Notes under the pieces: model-generated
Told to the model about the DNA's origin: nothing
Databases searched by the model: none
What the model saw: only the letters and a program-made list of their open reading frames with translations
Translations under genes and position numbers: made by a program
Shown here: positions 25,795 to 36,302 of the stretch, piece after piece
Numbering within the stretch: position 1 is the first letter of the stretch
How the letters are laid out: each line of letters begins with the position of its first letter
NCBI RefSeq assembly: GCF_030813595.1
Contig: NZ_JAUSUH010000002.1
Span: 496,001 to 560,000 of the forward strand
DNA: 64,000 nt
From: Ancylobacter vacuolatus
Lineage (GTDB): Bacteria > Pseudomonadota > Alphaproteobacteria > Rhizobiales > Xanthobacteraceae
Reading direction: 5' to 3'

Positions 25795-26043
25795 TTAGAA
25801 ATCCGTCGCGATTCCCTTCACTTCCCAGTCGCCATAGCGCACCGGCTCGGGCCCATTTCGGCCGTCGATCTCCTTCGGCCCGGCCACCGGCGCGGCGGCG
25901 GCGCGGCGGGCGGCGGCCTCGGCCAGCGCCCGTTCGGCGGCGGGGGAAAGCGGCCGGCGCGAGGCCGGCGAATCAGCGCCATCGGACTGACCAGTGAGGC
26001 CAGTGAGGTGGAGTGTCGGTGCAGTGTGATCAGTCTGGCTCAT
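25795..26043 (-). CDS. DUF1674 protein (succinate dehydrogenase assembly factor 4-like)
   Basis: An 82-residue protein whose C-terminus, [20 protein letters not shown], matches the DUF1674/SDHAF4 signature (GPEPTRYGDWE). Eukaryotic homologues protect flavinated SdhA during complex II assembly. The N-terminal half is disordered and Ala-rich. Convergent with arfB, 11 bases apart. The bacterial role is inferred from the family. Confidence 0.88.
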   Translation of the reverse strand: MSQTDHTAPTLHLTGLTGQSDGADSPASRRPLSPAAERALAEAAARRAAAAPVAGPKEIDGRNGPEPVRYGDWEVKGIATDF

Positions 26044-26213
26044 GCCTCATTGGAACCACCGCCCCCCGGCCCGCGTCAAGGGCCGCACCTCCCGCAACGG
26101 CATCACGCGAGCCGGCGATGCTGCCGGCGATCCGGCCGGCAATCTTGCGCGCCCGTCAGGGCCATCCCATTTTCATCGCCGACAGGCCGCAACCTGCGGC
26201 GGATGAGGGAACG

Positions 26214-27206
26214 ATGAACTATTTCCGTACGGCGATCCTGCTCGCGGGCATGACGGCGCTGTTCATGGGCGTCGGCTTCATGATCGGCGGCCAGGGCGGC
26301 ATGCTGATCGCGCTGCTGGTGGCGGCCGGCATGAATGTGTTCAGCTACTGGAACTCCGACCGGATGGTGCTGTCCATGTACGGCGCCCGCGAGGTCGACC
26401 GTGCCAGCGCGCCCGACTATTACGCGATGGTGGAGGAGCTGGCCGCCCGGGCGCAGCTGCCGATGCCGCGCGTCTACATCATGGACAACCCGCAGCCCAA
26501 CGCCTTCGCCACCGGCCGTAACCCGCAGAACGCCGCGGTCGCCGCCACCACCGGCCTGCTCAATTCGCTCTCCCGCGAGGAAGTCGCCGGCGTCATGGCG
26601 CATGAGCTGGCGCATGTGAAGAACTATGACACGCTGACCATGACCATCACCGCCACGCTGGCGGGCGCCATTTCCATGCTGGCGAACTTCGCCATGATCT
26701 TTGGCGGCAATCGCAACAATAATAGCGGTTTCGGCATTATCGGCACCATCGCGATGATGATCCTCGCCCCGCTCGCCGCCATGGTGGTGCAGATGGCGGT
26801 GTCGCGCTCGCGCGAATATGAGGCCGACAAGCTCGGCGCGCAGATCTGCGGCCAGCCTATGTGGCTCGCCTCGGCGCTGGCGAAGATTTCCAATGCCGCG
26901 CACGCCGTGCCGAACATGCCGGCCGAGCACAACCCGGCCACCGCGCACATGTTCATCATCAATCCGCTGTCCGGCGAGCGGATGGACAGCCTGTTCTCCA
27001 CCCACCCCGCCACCGAGAACCGCATCGCCGCGCTGCAGGCACTGGCGCAGCAGATGGGCGCGAGCGGCGGCTATGCCGCCGCCCCCGCACCGCAAGGCGG
27101 GCCGTGGGCGGGGTCCGGCGCGGCGCGGCCCGCGAGCCGCCGGCCGGGCAATCCCTGGGGGCGCAGCGGCGCCGGCGGCGGGGAGCCTCGCGGGCCCTGG
27201 GGCTGA
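26214..27206 (+). CDS. htpX: membrane zinc metalloprotease HtpX
   Basis: A 330-residue M48 protease of the inner membrane, involved in quality control of membrane proteins. Two N-terminal hydrophobic helices are followed by the zinc motif HELAHVKN (near residue 133) and the downstream glutamate in [11 protein letters not shown]. The C-terminal 35 residues form a Gly/Pro/Arg-rich tail (about 40 residues longer than a typical HtpX). ATG 26214 is preferred: it precedes the first membrane helix; the long upstream open frame has no homology. Confidence 0.95.
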   Translation: MNYFRTAILLAGMTALFMGVGFMIGGQGGMLIALLVAAGMNVFSYWNSDRMVLSMYGAREVDRASAPDYYAMVEELAARAQLPMPRVYIMDNPQPNAFATGRNPQNAAVAATTGLLNSLSREEVAGVMAHELAHVKNYDTLTMTITATLAGAISMLANFAMIFGGNRNNNSGFGIIGTIAMMILAPLAAMVVQMAVSRSREYEADKLGAQICGQPMWLASALAKISNAAHAVPNMPAEHNPATAHMFIINPLSGERMDSLFSTHPATENRIAALQALAQQMGASGGYAAAPAPQGGPWAGSGAARPASRRPGNPWGRSGAGGGEPRGPWG

Positions 27207-27277
27207 GCGGGGCTGGCGCGGGGCTTGGCGGAAAAGCCCCGCAGGGGCCGGCGGACTCACTTTCGCCGGCAATGCGC

Positions 27278-27322
27278 GCGGCGGAGGCCGCCGCCCGCTT
27301 GAAAAAGCCGCGCTTCGCGGCT
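27278..27322. terminator. two consecutive hairpins between htpX and tRNA-Thr
   Basis: GCGGCGG-AGG-CCGCCGC (27278-27294) and AGCCGCG-CTT-CGCGGCT (27306-27322) are perfect 7-base stems. They may end the htpX transcript; neither has a T-tract. Confidence 0.4.
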
Positions 27323-27337
27323 ATCAGAGCCGCGCGT

Positions 27338-27413
27338 GCCGCTTTAGCTCAGTTGGTAGAGCATCGCATTCGTAATGCGGAGGTCGTCAGTTCGAGTCTG
27401 ACAAGCGGCACCA
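27338..27413 (+). tRNA. tRNA-Thr (anticodon CGT)
   Basis: A 76-base tRNA. Acceptor GCCGCTT pairs with AAGCGGC, then A and encoded CCA. D-arm TAGCTCAGTTGGTAGAGCA, anticodon stem TCGCA/TGCGG with loop TTCGTAA giving anticodon CGT (codon ACG), and T-arm GTCAGTTCGAGTCTGAC are all present. Confidence 0.97.
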
Positions 27414-27824
27414 TTTCCGCCTCCGCGCCGTTCCGGCGCCGCGTGGCTGCAAAAACCATCCCCACCTAAGCTCATGTTCTAGCGGCGTCCCCGCCCTGTC
27501 GTGCGACCGCGCTCCGCCTCCTGCCGTGCCTCCCTCCGTGCCCCTTGGCACGGTCCGGGACTGCCGCCTCTTGCCGTGCATTCCAAGAGAGAAGGCCGGA
27601 CGTGCAGCAGAACCGCCCTTACCCCCGGACCCGACCGGGGCCCCCCCGCGCCAAGGCGTGGATCCCCGGGGTCAGGGGGCGGCCATCAGGGCGGCGGCCG
27701 CCGGCCATTCGATCTCTCTGCAACCTCGACCATTCGACAAAACCGCATGATTTGTGCGATATAATGCGTTGGATCGAACGATCCTCCCCTGCGATGACAG
27801 TGCTGCCGCTAGGGGAGACGCATC
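27414..27824. promoter_or_regulatory. gap between tRNA-Thr and the YeiH-type gene
   Basis: No gene is seen in 411 bases. A consensus -10 hexamer TATAAT lies at 27760-27765, about 60 bases before the YeiH start. The pair CCGCAT (27743-27748) and ATGCG (27764-27768) flanks the -10 imperfectly and may be part of a regulator site. Most of the rest is C-rich, low-complexity sequence. Confidence 0.45.
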
Positions 27825-28877
27825 ATGGTCGCGCATGTCGACATGGCCGAGGACCACCGCACCGCCAAGGTCCACCACATCAAGGCGCACCCCACCGCGA
27901 TCCTGCCCGGTCTCGCGCTGACGGCGGGCATTGCCGGCCTCGCCTTCGGCCTGCGCCAGCTGCCCATGGTCGGGGTGCTGAGCCCGATGATCCTCGCGAT
28001 CATGATCGGCATCGGCTTCCACAATCTCATCGGCACGCCGGCGCGGGCCAAGCCCGGCGTCGCCTTCGCCATGCGCCGCATCCTGCGCGCCGCCATCGTG
28101 CTGCTGGGCCTGCAACTCACCGCCGCGCAGATCGCCGAAGTGGGCGCCACCGGCATCGCGGTGATCGCGCTGACGCTGGTCGCCACCTTTCTGTTCATCA
28201 CCTGGTTCGGCCGGCTGATCGGGGTCGAGCGCGGGCTGGCCGAGCTGATCGCCGCCGGCACCTCGATCTGCGGCGCCTCGGCGGTGATCGCCACCAATAC
28301 GGTGACGCGCGCGCCGGATGAGGATGTCGCCTATGCGGTGGCCTGCGTCACCGTGTTCGGCTCGGTGGCGATGTTCCTTTATCCGCTGCTCCCGGTGGTG
28401 CTCGGCCTCTCGCCGCACGCCTATGGGCTGTGGGCCGGCGCCTCGATCCACGAGATCGCCCAGGTGGTGGCCGCCGCCTATCAGGGCGGGCCGGCCGCCG
28501 GCGAGTTCGGCACCATCGCCAAGCTCTCGCGCGTGATGCTGCTGGCGCCGATGGTGATCGGGCTCGGGCTCATTGCCGCCCGCCGCGCGACGCGGCTCGG
28601 CCACGGCGCCAGCCGCGCCCGCCCCCCCATGCCCTGGTTCGTGCTCGGCTTTCTCGCCATGGTGGGGCTGAACAGCGTGGTGACGATGCCGGCGGAGATG
28701 AAAAGCGCGCTGGTGCTGGCCACCACCTTCATGCTCTCCATGGCGCTGGCGGCGATGGGGCTGGAAACCGACATCGCCAAGCTGCGCGCCAAGGGGCTGC
28801 GGCCGTTTCTTCTCGGCCTCGCCGGCTTCGTCTTCATCGCCCTGTTCGCCCTCGCTCTGGTAAAGATGACCGCCTGA
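27825..28877 (+). CDS. YeiH/UPF0324-family membrane protein (putative sulfate exporter)
   Basis: A 350-residue protein with 9-10 membrane helices. It carries the UPF0324 signatures [14 protein letters not shown] and [14 protein letters not shown], and the [15 protein letters not shown] segment. Members are annotated as putative sulfate or sulfite-related exporters, with little direct proof. ATG 27825 follows GGGGAGACGCATC. The LysR gene 18 bases downstream, in the same direction, probably regulates it; in many species this regulator is divergent instead. Confidence 0.9.
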   Translation: MVAHVDMAEDHRTAKVHHIKAHPTAILPGLALTAGIAGLAFGLRQLPMVGVLSPMILAIMIGIGFHNLIGTPARAKPGVAFAMRRILRAAIVLLGLQLTAAQIAEVGATGIAVIALTLVATFLFITWFGRLIGVERGLAELIAAGTSICGASAVIATNTVTRAPDEDVAYAVACVTVFGSVAMFLYPLLPVVLGLSPHAYGLWAGASIHEIAQVVAAAYQGGPAAGEFGTIAKLSRVMLLAPMVIGLGLIAARRATRLGHGASRARPPMPWFVLGFLAMVGLNSVVTMPAEMKSALVLATTFMLSMALAAMGLETDIAKLRAKGLRPFLLGLAGFVFIALFALALVKMTA

Positions 28878-28895
28878 GCGAGGCAAGGACGGCGG

Positions 28896-29798
28896 ATGAC
28901 CCTGGAGCAGCTACGCATCTTCGTTGCCGTCGCCGAGCGCGAGCACATCACGCAAGGCGCGCGGGACATCCACCTCACTCCCTCGGCCACCAGCGCGGCG
29001 ATCGCGGCGCTGGAAGCACGCCACGCCACAAAGCTGTTCGACCGGGTCGGCCGGGGCATCGTGCTCACCGAGGCGGGGCGGCTGTTCCTGCCGGAGGCGC
29101 GCGCCGTGCTCGCCCGCGCCAGCGCCGCCGAGAAGGTGCTGGCCGATCTCGCCGGGCTGGTGCACGGGTCGCTGGCGCTGGCCGGCAGCCAGACGGTCGC
29201 CAATTACTGGCTGCCGCCGCTGATCGAGCGCTACCGCCGCCGCTATCCCGGCGTCATGGTGAGCCTCGTCATCGGCAATACCGATTTCGTCGCCGCACGG
29301 GTGCAGGACGGCGCCGCCGATCTCGGCTTCATCGAGGGCGAGGTCGAGGCGCCGGTGCTGCTGGCCGCGCCCGTCGCCGAGGACGAGATGGTGCTGGTGG
29401 CGCCGGTGACGCACCCCTGGCACTGGCGGGCGCCCACCTCCCCGGCCGAGCTGGCGGAAGGCCCCTGGGTGCTGCGCGAGCCGGGATCGGGCACCCGCGC
29501 CATTTTCGAATCCTATCTGCACGAGGCGGGCCTCGCCCCCGGCGCGCTGCGCGTCGTGCTCGACTATCCCTCCAATGAGGCGGTGCGGGCGGCGGTGGAG
29601 GCGGGCAGCGGGGTGACGGTGATCTCGCGCCGCGTGGTGGAAGGCGCCATCCGCGCCGGCACCATGGCGCTGATCGACTACCCCCTGCCCTCGCGCCCCT
29701 TCCTCTCGCTGCGCCACCGCGAACGCTACGCCACCAAGGCGGCGCAGGCTTTTCTCGACCTCGCGGCCACGCCGGGGATGCCCGAGAGCGCCGGCTGA
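28896..29798 (+). CDS. LysR-family transcriptional regulator (YeiE/CbbR-like)
   Basis: A 300-residue LysR protein. The N-terminal winged helix is FVAVAEREHITQGARDIHLT with SATSAAIAALEARH. The effector domain is intact (GSLALAGSQTVANYWLPPLI, LREPGSGTRAIFESYL). It follows the YeiH-type gene by 18 bases and is probably co-transcribed with it. In enterobacteria YeiE controls neighbouring yeiH under sulfite stress; transfer of that role here is inference. Confidence 0.9.
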   Translation: MTLEQLRIFVAVAEREHITQGARDIHLTPSATSAAIAALEARHATKLFDRVGRGIVLTEAGRLFLPEARAVLARASAAEKVLADLAGLVHGSLALAGSQTVANYWLPPLIERYRRRYPGVMVSLVIGNTDFVAARVQDGAADLGFIEGEVEAPVLLAAPVAEDEMVLVAPVTHPWHWRAPTSPAELAEGPWVLREPGSGTRAIFESYLHEAGLAPGALRVVLDYPSNEAVRAAVEAGSGVTVISRRVVEGAIRAGTMALIDYPLPSRPFLSLRHRERYATKAAQAFLDLAATPGMPESAG

Positions 29799-29907
29799 CG
29801 GCGCCTTGTCCCGCCTGTGAAAAGGGGGCCTCTCTGCGCGGATCGGCGTGGCGCCGGCCGCCCGGGCGCGGCACAGTGGAGGCGCGGGGCACGGTGGGCG
29901 GAGGCAC

Positions 29908-30975
29908 ATGGATTTGAGCGCGCAGCATGACAGCCAGGCTGACGGCCGGGGCGCGGTTCGCATCGAGATCATCGACGTGCTGCGCGGCATCGCGGCGATC
30001 GCCGTGGTGGCGCAGCATGTGGCGGCCTCCTCCGGCCTGCCGGGTCTGTGGTACGTGCTGGAACTGTCGCCGGGCGTGTTCGGGGTCGTGCTATTCTTCC
30101 TGATCAGCGGCTTCGTCATCCCGCTCTCGGTCCGGGGAGCCCCGGACTGGCGGGCCTTCGCGCTGCGGCGGGTGTTCCGGATCTACCCGCTCACTTTGTT
30201 CGCCTTCGCCCTGCTGGCAGCGCTGATCATGCTGGGCGCGGTGCCGCCCCCCGCCTCCGACTCGGCCACTGTCTGGCTGGTGAACCTGCTGCTGCTGCAG
30301 GATTTCCTGAAACAGCCCGCTTTGATCGGCGTGACCTGGACGCTGCCGATCGAATTCGCCTGGTATGGACTGTTCGGGCTGAGCTTCTTCCTGCTGGGAC
30401 GAAGGGGCCTCGCCCTGCTGAGCCTCGCTTATCCGATCGGCATGGCGGGGCTGATCCTGTTCTCGCTGCTGATGGAGATCCGCCTGCCCTTCGGCCGGAT
30501 CGGCATGTTCTACGCCGCCATCATCGGCATGCAGTGCCAGCGCTTCGTCGGCGGGGAAATCGGGCGCGGCGAGATGCTGCTGTCGGGCGGGGCCTTCGTG
30601 GCGCTGATGATGGTGGCGAACGGGGTGGCGTTCGGGCATTTTTCCCACCCCGACATCGCGCTGCACCAGGCGCTCGTGCCGTGGGTGCTGGCCTCGCTGC
30701 TGTTCTTCCTCGCGCTGTTTCGCCTCCGGCTGTCGCCGCCGGGTGGCTTGGTCGAGCGGTCTCTGCTGTTTCTCGGCCGGATCAGCTTTTCAGTGTACCT
30801 GCTGCACCCGATCGTCATGGAGATCGTTCACCCCCATGCCGAGGGTATCGCCTTCATCGTCGCGGTGTGCGTGGGGACGGTGCCGCTGGCGTGGCTCAGC
30901 TTCACCTATGTCGAGAAGCCCGGCATCGAGATCGGCCGGGCGCTGGCGCGCCGGCGGCGGCCCGTCGCGGCTTAG
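29908..30975 (+). CDS. acyltransferase 3 (OafA/YrhL) family membrane protein
   Basis: A 355-residue polytopic membrane protein with ten or so helices. The N-terminal EIIDVLRGIAAIAVVAQHV contains the Arg and His typical of the active site, and VVLFFLISGFVIPLSV is the second family motif. These enzymes O-acylate LPS, exopolysaccharide or other glycans. ATG 29908 follows GGAGG. No polysaccharide genes are nearby, so the substrate is unknown. Confidence 0.9.
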   Translation: MDLSAQHDSQADGRGAVRIEIIDVLRGIAAIAVVAQHVAASSGLPGLWYVLELSPGVFGVVLFFLISGFVIPLSVRGAPDWRAFALRRVFRIYPLTLFAFALLAALIMLGAVPPPASDSATVWLVNLLLLQDFLKQPALIGVTWTLPIEFAWYGLFGLSFFLLGRRGLALLSLAYPIGMAGLILFSLLMEIRLPFGRIGMFYAAIIGMQCQRFVGGEIGRGEMLLSGGAFVALMMVANGVAFGHFSHPDIALHQALVPWVLASLLFFLALFRLRLSPPGGLVERSLLFLGRISFSVYLLHPIVMEIVHPHAEGIAFIVAVCVGTVPLAWLSFTYVEKPGIEIGRALARRRRPVAA

Positions 30976-31015
30976 GCTGGCCGCGCGCGGAAATGATCTA
31001 ATTGTTTGTTTTGTC

Positions 31016-31059
31016 GCGTTTTCTTCACGCGAACCGGTATCCACTTCGCTCGAAAACGC
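31016..31059. repeat. intergenic palindromic element, probable bidirectional terminator
   Basis: Nested inverted repeats: outer GCGTTTTC (31016-31023) with GAAAACGC (31052-31059), inner GCGAA (31029-31033) with TTCGC (31045-31049). It fills the gap between convergent genes, ending two bases before the YggS stop codon. From memory the sequence resembles an element scattered through Hyphomicrobiales genomes; this was not searched. Confidence 0.7.
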
Positions 31060-31060
31060 T

Positions 31061-31774
31061 CTAGCGGACGCCGAAAATGGCGCTGCCGACCCGTACATGG
31101 GTGGCGCCCAGCGTGATGGCGGTCTCGAAATCGCCGCTCATGCCCATGGAGAGGGTTTTCAGCCCATGGCGGGCGGCGATCTTCGCCAGCAGGGCGAAAT
31201 GCGGTGCCGCCGGCTCGTCGGCGGGGGGAATGCACATCAGCCCGTCGATCGCCAGCCCGTGCGTGTCGCGGCACTCGGCGAGAAACGCATCGACCTCGCC
31301 GGGGGCGACTCCGGCCTTCTGCGGTTCCTCGCCGGTATTGACCTGCACCAGCAGGCGCGGCGCCGGTGGGGCGCCCTCGCGCCGCAGCTCCTTGGCCAGC
31401 GCGGCGGCGAGCGAGGGGCGGTCCAGCGTCTGGATCACATCGAAAAGGCTGAGCGCCTCACGCACCTTGTTGCTCTGCAGCGGGCCGATCAGGTGCAGTT
31501 CGAGATCGGGATGGGCCGCGCGCAGCGCCGGCCATTTGCCCGCCGTCTCCTGCACCCGGTTCTCGCCGAACACGCGCTGGCCGGCGGCGATGACGGGCGC
31601 GATGTGCTCGGCCCCGAAGGTCTTGGAGACCGCGACCAGCTGGACGCCGGCGCGATCGCGCCCGGCATCCTCACAGGCCTGGGCGATGCGCGCGCGCACC
31701 TCGACGAGACGTGCGGTGACCTCGCGCGCCGCGAGCTCCTGCGCAATGACGTCCTCGGTCCGGTCCGGCTCCAT
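31061..31774 (-). CDS. YggS-family pyridoxal-phosphate homeostasis protein
   Basis: A 237-residue PLP-binding TIM-barrel protein (PLPBP/ProSC). The PLP lysine is in LVAVSKTFG; HLIGPLQSNK and the C-terminal LSMGMSGDFETAITLGATHVRVGSAIFG are diagnostic. It controls free PLP and amino-acid balance and is not known to be catalytic. ATG 31774 follows AGGAGA; the frame extends upstream without homology. Divergent from leuS. Confidence 0.95.
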   Translation of the reverse strand: MEPDRTEDVIAQELAAREVTARLVEVRARIAQACEDAGRDRAGVQLVAVSKTFGAEHIAPVIAAGQRVFGENRVQETAGKWPALRAAHPDLELHLIGPLQSNKVREALSLFDVIQTLDRPSLAAALAKELRREGAPPAPRLLVQVNTGEEPQKAGVAPGEVDAFLAECRDTHGLAIDGLMCIPPADEPAAPHFALLAKIAARHGLKTLSMGMSGDFETAITLGATHVRVGSAIFGVR

Positions 31775-32006
31775 GCTGGTTCTCCTGCTGATCCCGACGC
31801 CCTCGATACGCCAATCGCACCGTCGCGGGAATGTGTGCGCGCGGGAATAAGCGCCGGGCCGCCTCGCCCGCGCCCGCCCTCCCCCGCAATGCAGCGAAAA
31901 GGTTGACCGGGAACGCGGTTTGGTGCCTAGTCCGGCGCCATCCGTGAACCTTTTCGTGAAGGTTTGCGCCCCTTTTCCGATGTTTGCCGATCCAAGAAGC
32001 CTGTTC

Positions 32007-34640
32007 ATGAGCACCGAGCGCTACAACGCCCGCGAGGCCGAGCCCCGCTGGCAGAAGATCTGGGACGAACGCGGCATCTACCGCACCCGCAACGACGATC
32101 CGCGTCCCAAATACTATGTGCTCGAAATGTTTCCCTACCCGTCGGGGCGCATCCATATCGGCCATGGCCGCAATTATGTGATGGGCGACGTGGTGGCGCG
32201 CTTCAAGCGCATGAAGGGCTTCAACGTCCTCCACCCCATGGGCTGGGATGCCTTCGGCCTGCCGGCGGAAAACGCCGCCATCGAGCGCAAGACCCATCCG
32301 GGCAAGTGGACCTACGAGAACATCGCCACCATGCGCGAGCAGCTGAAGCTGCTCGGCCTCTCGCTCGACTGGTCGCGCGAGATCGCCACTTGCGACGTCT
32401 CCTATTATGGCGAGCAGCAGCGCATCTTCCTCGATTTCCTCAAGGGCGGCTTCGCCTATCGCCGCGAGAGCGAGGTCAATTGGGACCCGGTCGACAACAC
32501 CGTGCTCGCCAATGAGCAGGTGATCGACGGACGCGGCTGGCGCTCGGGCGCGCTGGTGGAGCGGCGCAAGCTGGCGCAGTGGTTCTTCCGCATCTCCGAT
32601 GCCTCCGAGGAATTGCTGGCCGGGCTCGACACGCTGGAGCGCTGGCCCGACAAGGTGCGGCTGATGCAGCGCAACTGGATCGGCCGCTCGGAAGGGCTGC
32701 ATGTGCGCTTCGTGCTGGCGGATGCGCCGGCGGAGCTGGCACAAGGCCTGCCCACCGAGATCAAGGTCTACACCACCCGGCCGGACACGCTGTTCGGCGC
32801 CGCCTTCCTCGCGCTCTCGCCCGGCCATCCGCTGACCGAGACGCTCGCGGCGGCGAACCCGGCGTTGGCGAGCTTCGTTGAGGAATGCCGGCGCGGCGGC
32901 ACCTCCACCGCCGAGATCGAGACCCAGGAAAAGATGGGCTTCGACACCGGATTGCGCGTGCGCCACCCGCTGGGCGGGCCGGAGCTGCCGGTCTATGTCG
33001 CCAATTTCGTGCTGATGGATTACGGCACCGGCGCCATTTTCGGCTGCCCGGCGCATGACCAGCGCGACCATGATTTCGCCAGCAAATACGGCCTGCCGAT
33101 CACGCCCGTCGTGCTGCCGCCCGATGTCGACCCCGCCAGCTTCTCGGTGGCGGACGAACCCTATGAGGGCGAGGGCACGTTGTTCAATTCCGGCTTCCTC
33201 GACGGGCTTACCGTGCCGGCGGCGAAGGAGAAGGTGGCGCTGACGCTGGAGAACGAGATTCTCGGCAACGCGCCCGTCGGCGCGCGGGCGGTGAATTACC
33301 GGCTGCGCGACTGGGGCATTTCGCGCCAGCGCTATTGGGGCTGCCCGATCCCGATCATCCATTGCGACGCCTGCGGCCCGGTTCCCGTCCCCGAAGACCA
33401 GCTGCCCGTAAAGCTGCCGGAGGATGTGACCTTCGACCAGCCGGGCAACCCGCTGGACCGGCACCCCACATGGAAGCATGTGGCCTGCCCGCACTGCGGC
33501 GCGCCGGCCCGGCGCGAGACCGACACCATGGACACGTTCGTCGATTCGTCCTGGTATTTCGCCCGGTTCGCCGCCGAGCCCGGCACCGCGCCGCTGCAGA
33601 AGGGCGCCGCCGACCACTGGCTGGCGGTGGACCAGTATATTGGCGGCATCGAGCACGCGATCCTGCACCTGCTCTATTCCCGCTTCTTCATCCGCACGCT
33701 GAAGAAGCTCGGCCGCGTCTCGGTGGCCGAACCCTTCGCCGGGCTGTTCACGCAAGGCATGATCGTCCACGAGACCTACAAGGACGCGGAAGGCCGCTGG
33801 CTGTTCCCCGAGGAGGTCGAGCGCGACGGCGAGGGCCGGCCGGTGAAGGTGGGCACGGGCGAGCCGGTGACCATCGGCGCACCGGAGAAGATGTCGAAGT
33901 CGAAGAAGAACGTGGTGCCGCCTGAGATCGTCGCCGACACCTATGGCGTCGACTGCGCCCGCTGGTTCATGCTCGCCGACACCCCGCCCGAGCGCGACAG
34001 CGAATGGACCAGCGCCGGCATCGAAGGCGCCTGGCGCTTCGTCCAGCGGCTCTGGCGGCTGGTCGGCGATGCGGTGGTGCTGGCGCCTGACAACGTGGCG
34101 CGGCCGGCTGATTTCGGCACCGAATCGATCGCCCTGCGCCGGGCCTCGCACCGTCTGGCGGCGCAGGTGGCGGAGGATATCGAGCGGCTGCGCTTCAATG
34201 TCGCCGTCGCGCGGGTGCACGCCTTCGCCAATGTGTTCGCCGAGGCGCTCACGGAGGCCCGCAAAAGCGCGGCGTCCGGCGCGGTCGCGCCCGACCTTGC
34301 CTTCGCGCTGCGCGAGGCCGCGACCTTCCTCGCCGCCGTGGTGGCGCCGATGGTGCCGCACCTCGCCGAGGAGTGTGGGCAGGTGCTGGCCGGCGCCGGG
34401 CTGATGGCCGAGGCCGGCTGGCCTGAGGTCGAGGCCGATCTGCTGGTCGACGACACCGTTACGCTGCCGATTCAAATCAATGGCAAAAGGCGCGGCGAGA
34501 TCGTGGTGGCCAAGGATGCCAGCCCCGCCGAGGTGGAGAAGGCGGTGCTCGCCCTCGATCTGATCGCGCAGGCACTCGACGGGCGCGCCCCGAAGCGTAT
34601 CATCGTTGTGCCGCATAGGATTGTGAATGTCGTTGCCTGA
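32007..34640 (+). CDS. leuS: leucyl-tRNA synthetase
   Basis: An 877-residue class Ia aminoacyl-tRNA synthetase. The HIGH motif is [10 protein letters not shown] (residues 50-53) and KMSKS is at about 627-631. The editing domain includes [14 protein letters not shown]. It charges tRNA-Leu. ATG 32007 is chosen because the conserved start ([19 protein letters not shown]) begins there. Followed by lptE and holA with short gaps, a gene order known in alphaproteobacteria. Confidence 0.98.
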   Translation: MSTERYNAREAEPRWQKIWDERGIYRTRNDDPRPKYYVLEMFPYPSGRIHIGHGRNYVMGDVVARFKRMKGFNVLHPMGWDAFGLPAENAAIERKTHPGKWTYENIATMREQLKLLGLSLDWSREIATCDVSYYGEQQRIFLDFLKGGFAYRRESEVNWDPVDNTVLANEQVIDGRGWRSGALVERRKLAQWFFRISDASEELLAGLDTLERWPDKVRLMQRNWIGRSEGLHVRFVLADAPAELAQGLPTEIKVYTTRPDTLFGAAFLALSPGHPLTETLAAANPALASFVEECRRGGTSTAEIETQEKMGFDTGLRVRHPLGGPELPVYVANFVLMDYGTGAIFGCPAHDQRDHDFASKYGLPITPVVLPPDVDPASFSVADEPYEGEGTLFNSGFLDGLTVPAAKEKVALTLENEILGNAPVGARAVNYRLRDWGISRQRYWGCPIPIIHCDACGPVPVPEDQLPVKLPEDVTFDQPGNPLDRHPTWKHVACPHCGAPARRETDTMDTFVDSSWYFARFAAEPGTAPLQKGAADHWLAVDQYIGGIEHAILHLLYSRFFIRTLKKLGRVSVAEPFAGLFTQGMIVHETYKDAEGRWLFPEEVERDGEGRPVKVGTGEPVTIGAPEKMSKSKKNVVPPEIVADTYGVDCARWFMLADTPPERDSEWTSAGIEGAWRFVQRLWRLVGDAVVLAPDNVARPADFGTESIALRRASHRLAAQVAEDIERLRFNVAVARVHAFANVFAEALTEARKSAASGAVAPDLAFALREAATFLAAVVAPMVPHLAEECGQVLAGAGLMAEAGWPEVEADLLVDDTVTLPIQINGKRRGEIVVAKDASPAEVEKAVLALDLIAQALDGRAPKRIIVVPHRIVNVVA

Positions 34641-34653
34641 CCGGAGGAACACG

Positions 34654-35238
34654 ATGCCCGCACGAAGCCGCCTGCTCGGTCTCGCCGGGGCGGGACTGCT
34701 CGCCCTTTCCGCGGCCGGCTGCTTCCAGCCCATGTATGCCGAGACCACGCCCGGCGAGGGCTCGGTGCTGCAGCGGAGCTTTAACGACATCGAAGTGATC
34801 TTCGTCGCCGGCCGCGTCGGCGACGAGGTGCGCAACGACCTGATCTTCGCCCTGACCGGCGGCGCCGGAAACCCGGCGGGAGCGCCCTATCGGCTGATCC
34901 TCGATGTGCGCAGCACCACCTCCGAGGCCTCCGTTGTCAGCCCGCTCACCGGCCTGCCGGAAGTGGAAATCGTCTCGGTCGACGTCAAATGGCAGCTGTT
35001 CGAGGCCGGCAACACCAAGACGCCGCTGCGCGCCGGCAACGCCACCGGCAAGGCCTCGCTGGACAGCGGCTATCAGCGCTTCGCCCGCAACCGGGCCATT
35101 CGCGACGCGGAGAACCGCTCCGCCTCGGTGGCCGCCCAGACCATCAAGAGCCAGCTCGCCTCCTATTTCCTGACCGCCGGTTCCCGCCCCACCGGCCCGG
35201 GCGCCGCCGCACCCGTCACGACCGCGCCCAAGAGCTGA
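34654..35238 (+). CDS. lptE: LPS-assembly lipoprotein LptE
   Basis: A 194-residue lipoprotein with lipobox LSAAGC at residue 24 or so and a signal sequence before it. The mature domain (FQPMYAE start, RNDLIFALTGG, SYQRFAR-like segments) fits the alphaproteobacterial LptE family, the outer-membrane partner of LptD in lipopolysaccharide insertion. Location between leuS and holA is the conserved context. ATG 34654 follows GGAGGA. Confidence 0.9.
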   Translation: MPARSRLLGLAGAGLLALSAAGCFQPMYAETTPGEGSVLQRSFNDIEVIFVAGRVGDEVRNDLIFALTGGAGNPAGAPYRLILDVRSTTSEASVVSPLTGLPEVEIVSVDVKWQLFEAGNTKTPLRAGNATGKASLDSGYQRFARNRAIRDAENRSASVAAQTIKSQLASYFLTAGSRPTGPGAAAPVTTAPKS

Positions 35239-35244
35239 GCCGAC

Positions 35245-36270
35245 ATGGTCGCTGTCCGGCCGGGCGATGTGGAGGCGACGCTGAGCCGCCTCGATCCGCT
35301 GCGCCCTGTCGTCCTGCTGTTCGGGCCCGATAGCGGGCTGGTGCGCGAGCGCGCCCGCGCCTATCTCGCCCGCGCCTGCGCCGGATCGGACGATCCTTTC
35401 GGCATGGTCCGGCTCGATGGCGACGAGATTTCAGGCGATCCCGGCCGGCTGGTCGACGAGGCCGGCACGCTGGCGCTGTTTGGCGGAAGGCGGGTCGTCT
35501 CGCTGCGGGCCGGTTCCAAAAATGTCGTTCCGGCGGTCGAGGCGCTGCTGGCGGCGCCGCCGGAACAGGCGATCATCGTCATCGAGGCCGGCGACCTCAA
35601 GCGCGGCATGGGCCTGCGGGCGCTGTGCGAAGCCTCGCCGCATGCGCTGGCCATCGCCTGCTATGCCGATAGCGAGCGCGACCTTGCCCGGCTGGTCGAC
35701 ACCATGATGGCGGAGGCCGGCATGGCGCTGGACCGCGACGCGCGCGGCGAATTGCTGGCGCTGCTCGGCGGCGACCGCATGGCCTCGCGCGGCGAAATCG
35801 CCAAATTGCTGCTCTACGCCACCGGCGAGCCGCGCATCACCAGCGCCCATGTGCGGGCCATTGTCGGCGACGCCTCCAGCCTGGCGCTGGACGAGATCGC
35901 CGACGCCACCTTTGCCGGCCAGCCGGCTGACATGGCGAGCGCCTTCGCCAAGGCGACCGGCGAGGGCATGCGGGCCGACATCGTGCTGGGGGCGGTGTGC
36001 CGCACGGCGCAGGCGCTGCACCAGATGCGCCTGGCCATCGAGGCCGGCGGCAGTGTCGAGCGCGCGGTGGAAGGCGCCCGGCCGGCGATCCATTTCCGCC
36101 GCAAGCCCTTTGTCGAGAAGGCGCTGCGCGGCTGGAGCGTGGCCCGGCTGGAGACCGCGCTGTTCGCACTCGACGACGCGCTGCTCGCCGCCCGGCGCAA
36201 CGCGGCGCTGGGCCCGGCCATCGCCGAGCGCGCCCTGCTGCAGGTGGCCGGGCAGGCGAAACGGGGCTGA
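35245..36270 (+). CDS. holA: DNA polymerase III delta subunit
   Basis: A 341-residue clamp-loader subunit. N-terminal FGPDSGLVRERARAYL and the helical C-terminal domain (RKPFVEKALRGWSVARLETA) match HolA. It opens the beta clamp in the delta/delta'/gamma-tau complex. It begins 6 bases after lptE and ends convergently with parB. Confidence 0.93.
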   Translation: MVAVRPGDVEATLSRLDPLRPVVLLFGPDSGLVRERARAYLARACAGSDDPFGMVRLDGDEISGDPGRLVDEAGTLALFGGRRVVSLRAGSKNVVPAVEALLAAPPEQAIIVIEAGDLKRGMGLRALCEASPHALAIACYADSERDLARLVDTMMAEAGMALDRDARGELLALLGGDRMASRGEIAKLLLYATGEPRITSAHVRAIVGDASSLALDEIADATFAGQPADMASAFAKATGEGMRADIVLGAVCRTAQALHQMRLAIEAGGSVERAVEGARPAIHFRRKPFVEKALRGWSVARLETALFALDDALLAARRNAALGPAIAERALLQVAGQAKRG

Positions 36271-36302
36271 GGCCCCAGGGCCGGGGGATCAGCGCCGGGC
36301 GC

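Noticed and set aside
27734..27739. TCGACA as a -35 box for the YeiH-type gene
   Set aside because: Spacing to the TATAAT element is 20 bases, longer than a functional spacer; only the -10 was kept.
31671..34835. Open frame of more than 1000 codons on the minus strand opposite leuS
   Set aside because: It is antisense to an unmistakable leuS gene with all catalytic motifs; long antisense frames are expected in GC-rich coding DNA, and the translation is low-complexity Arg/His/Gly-rich.
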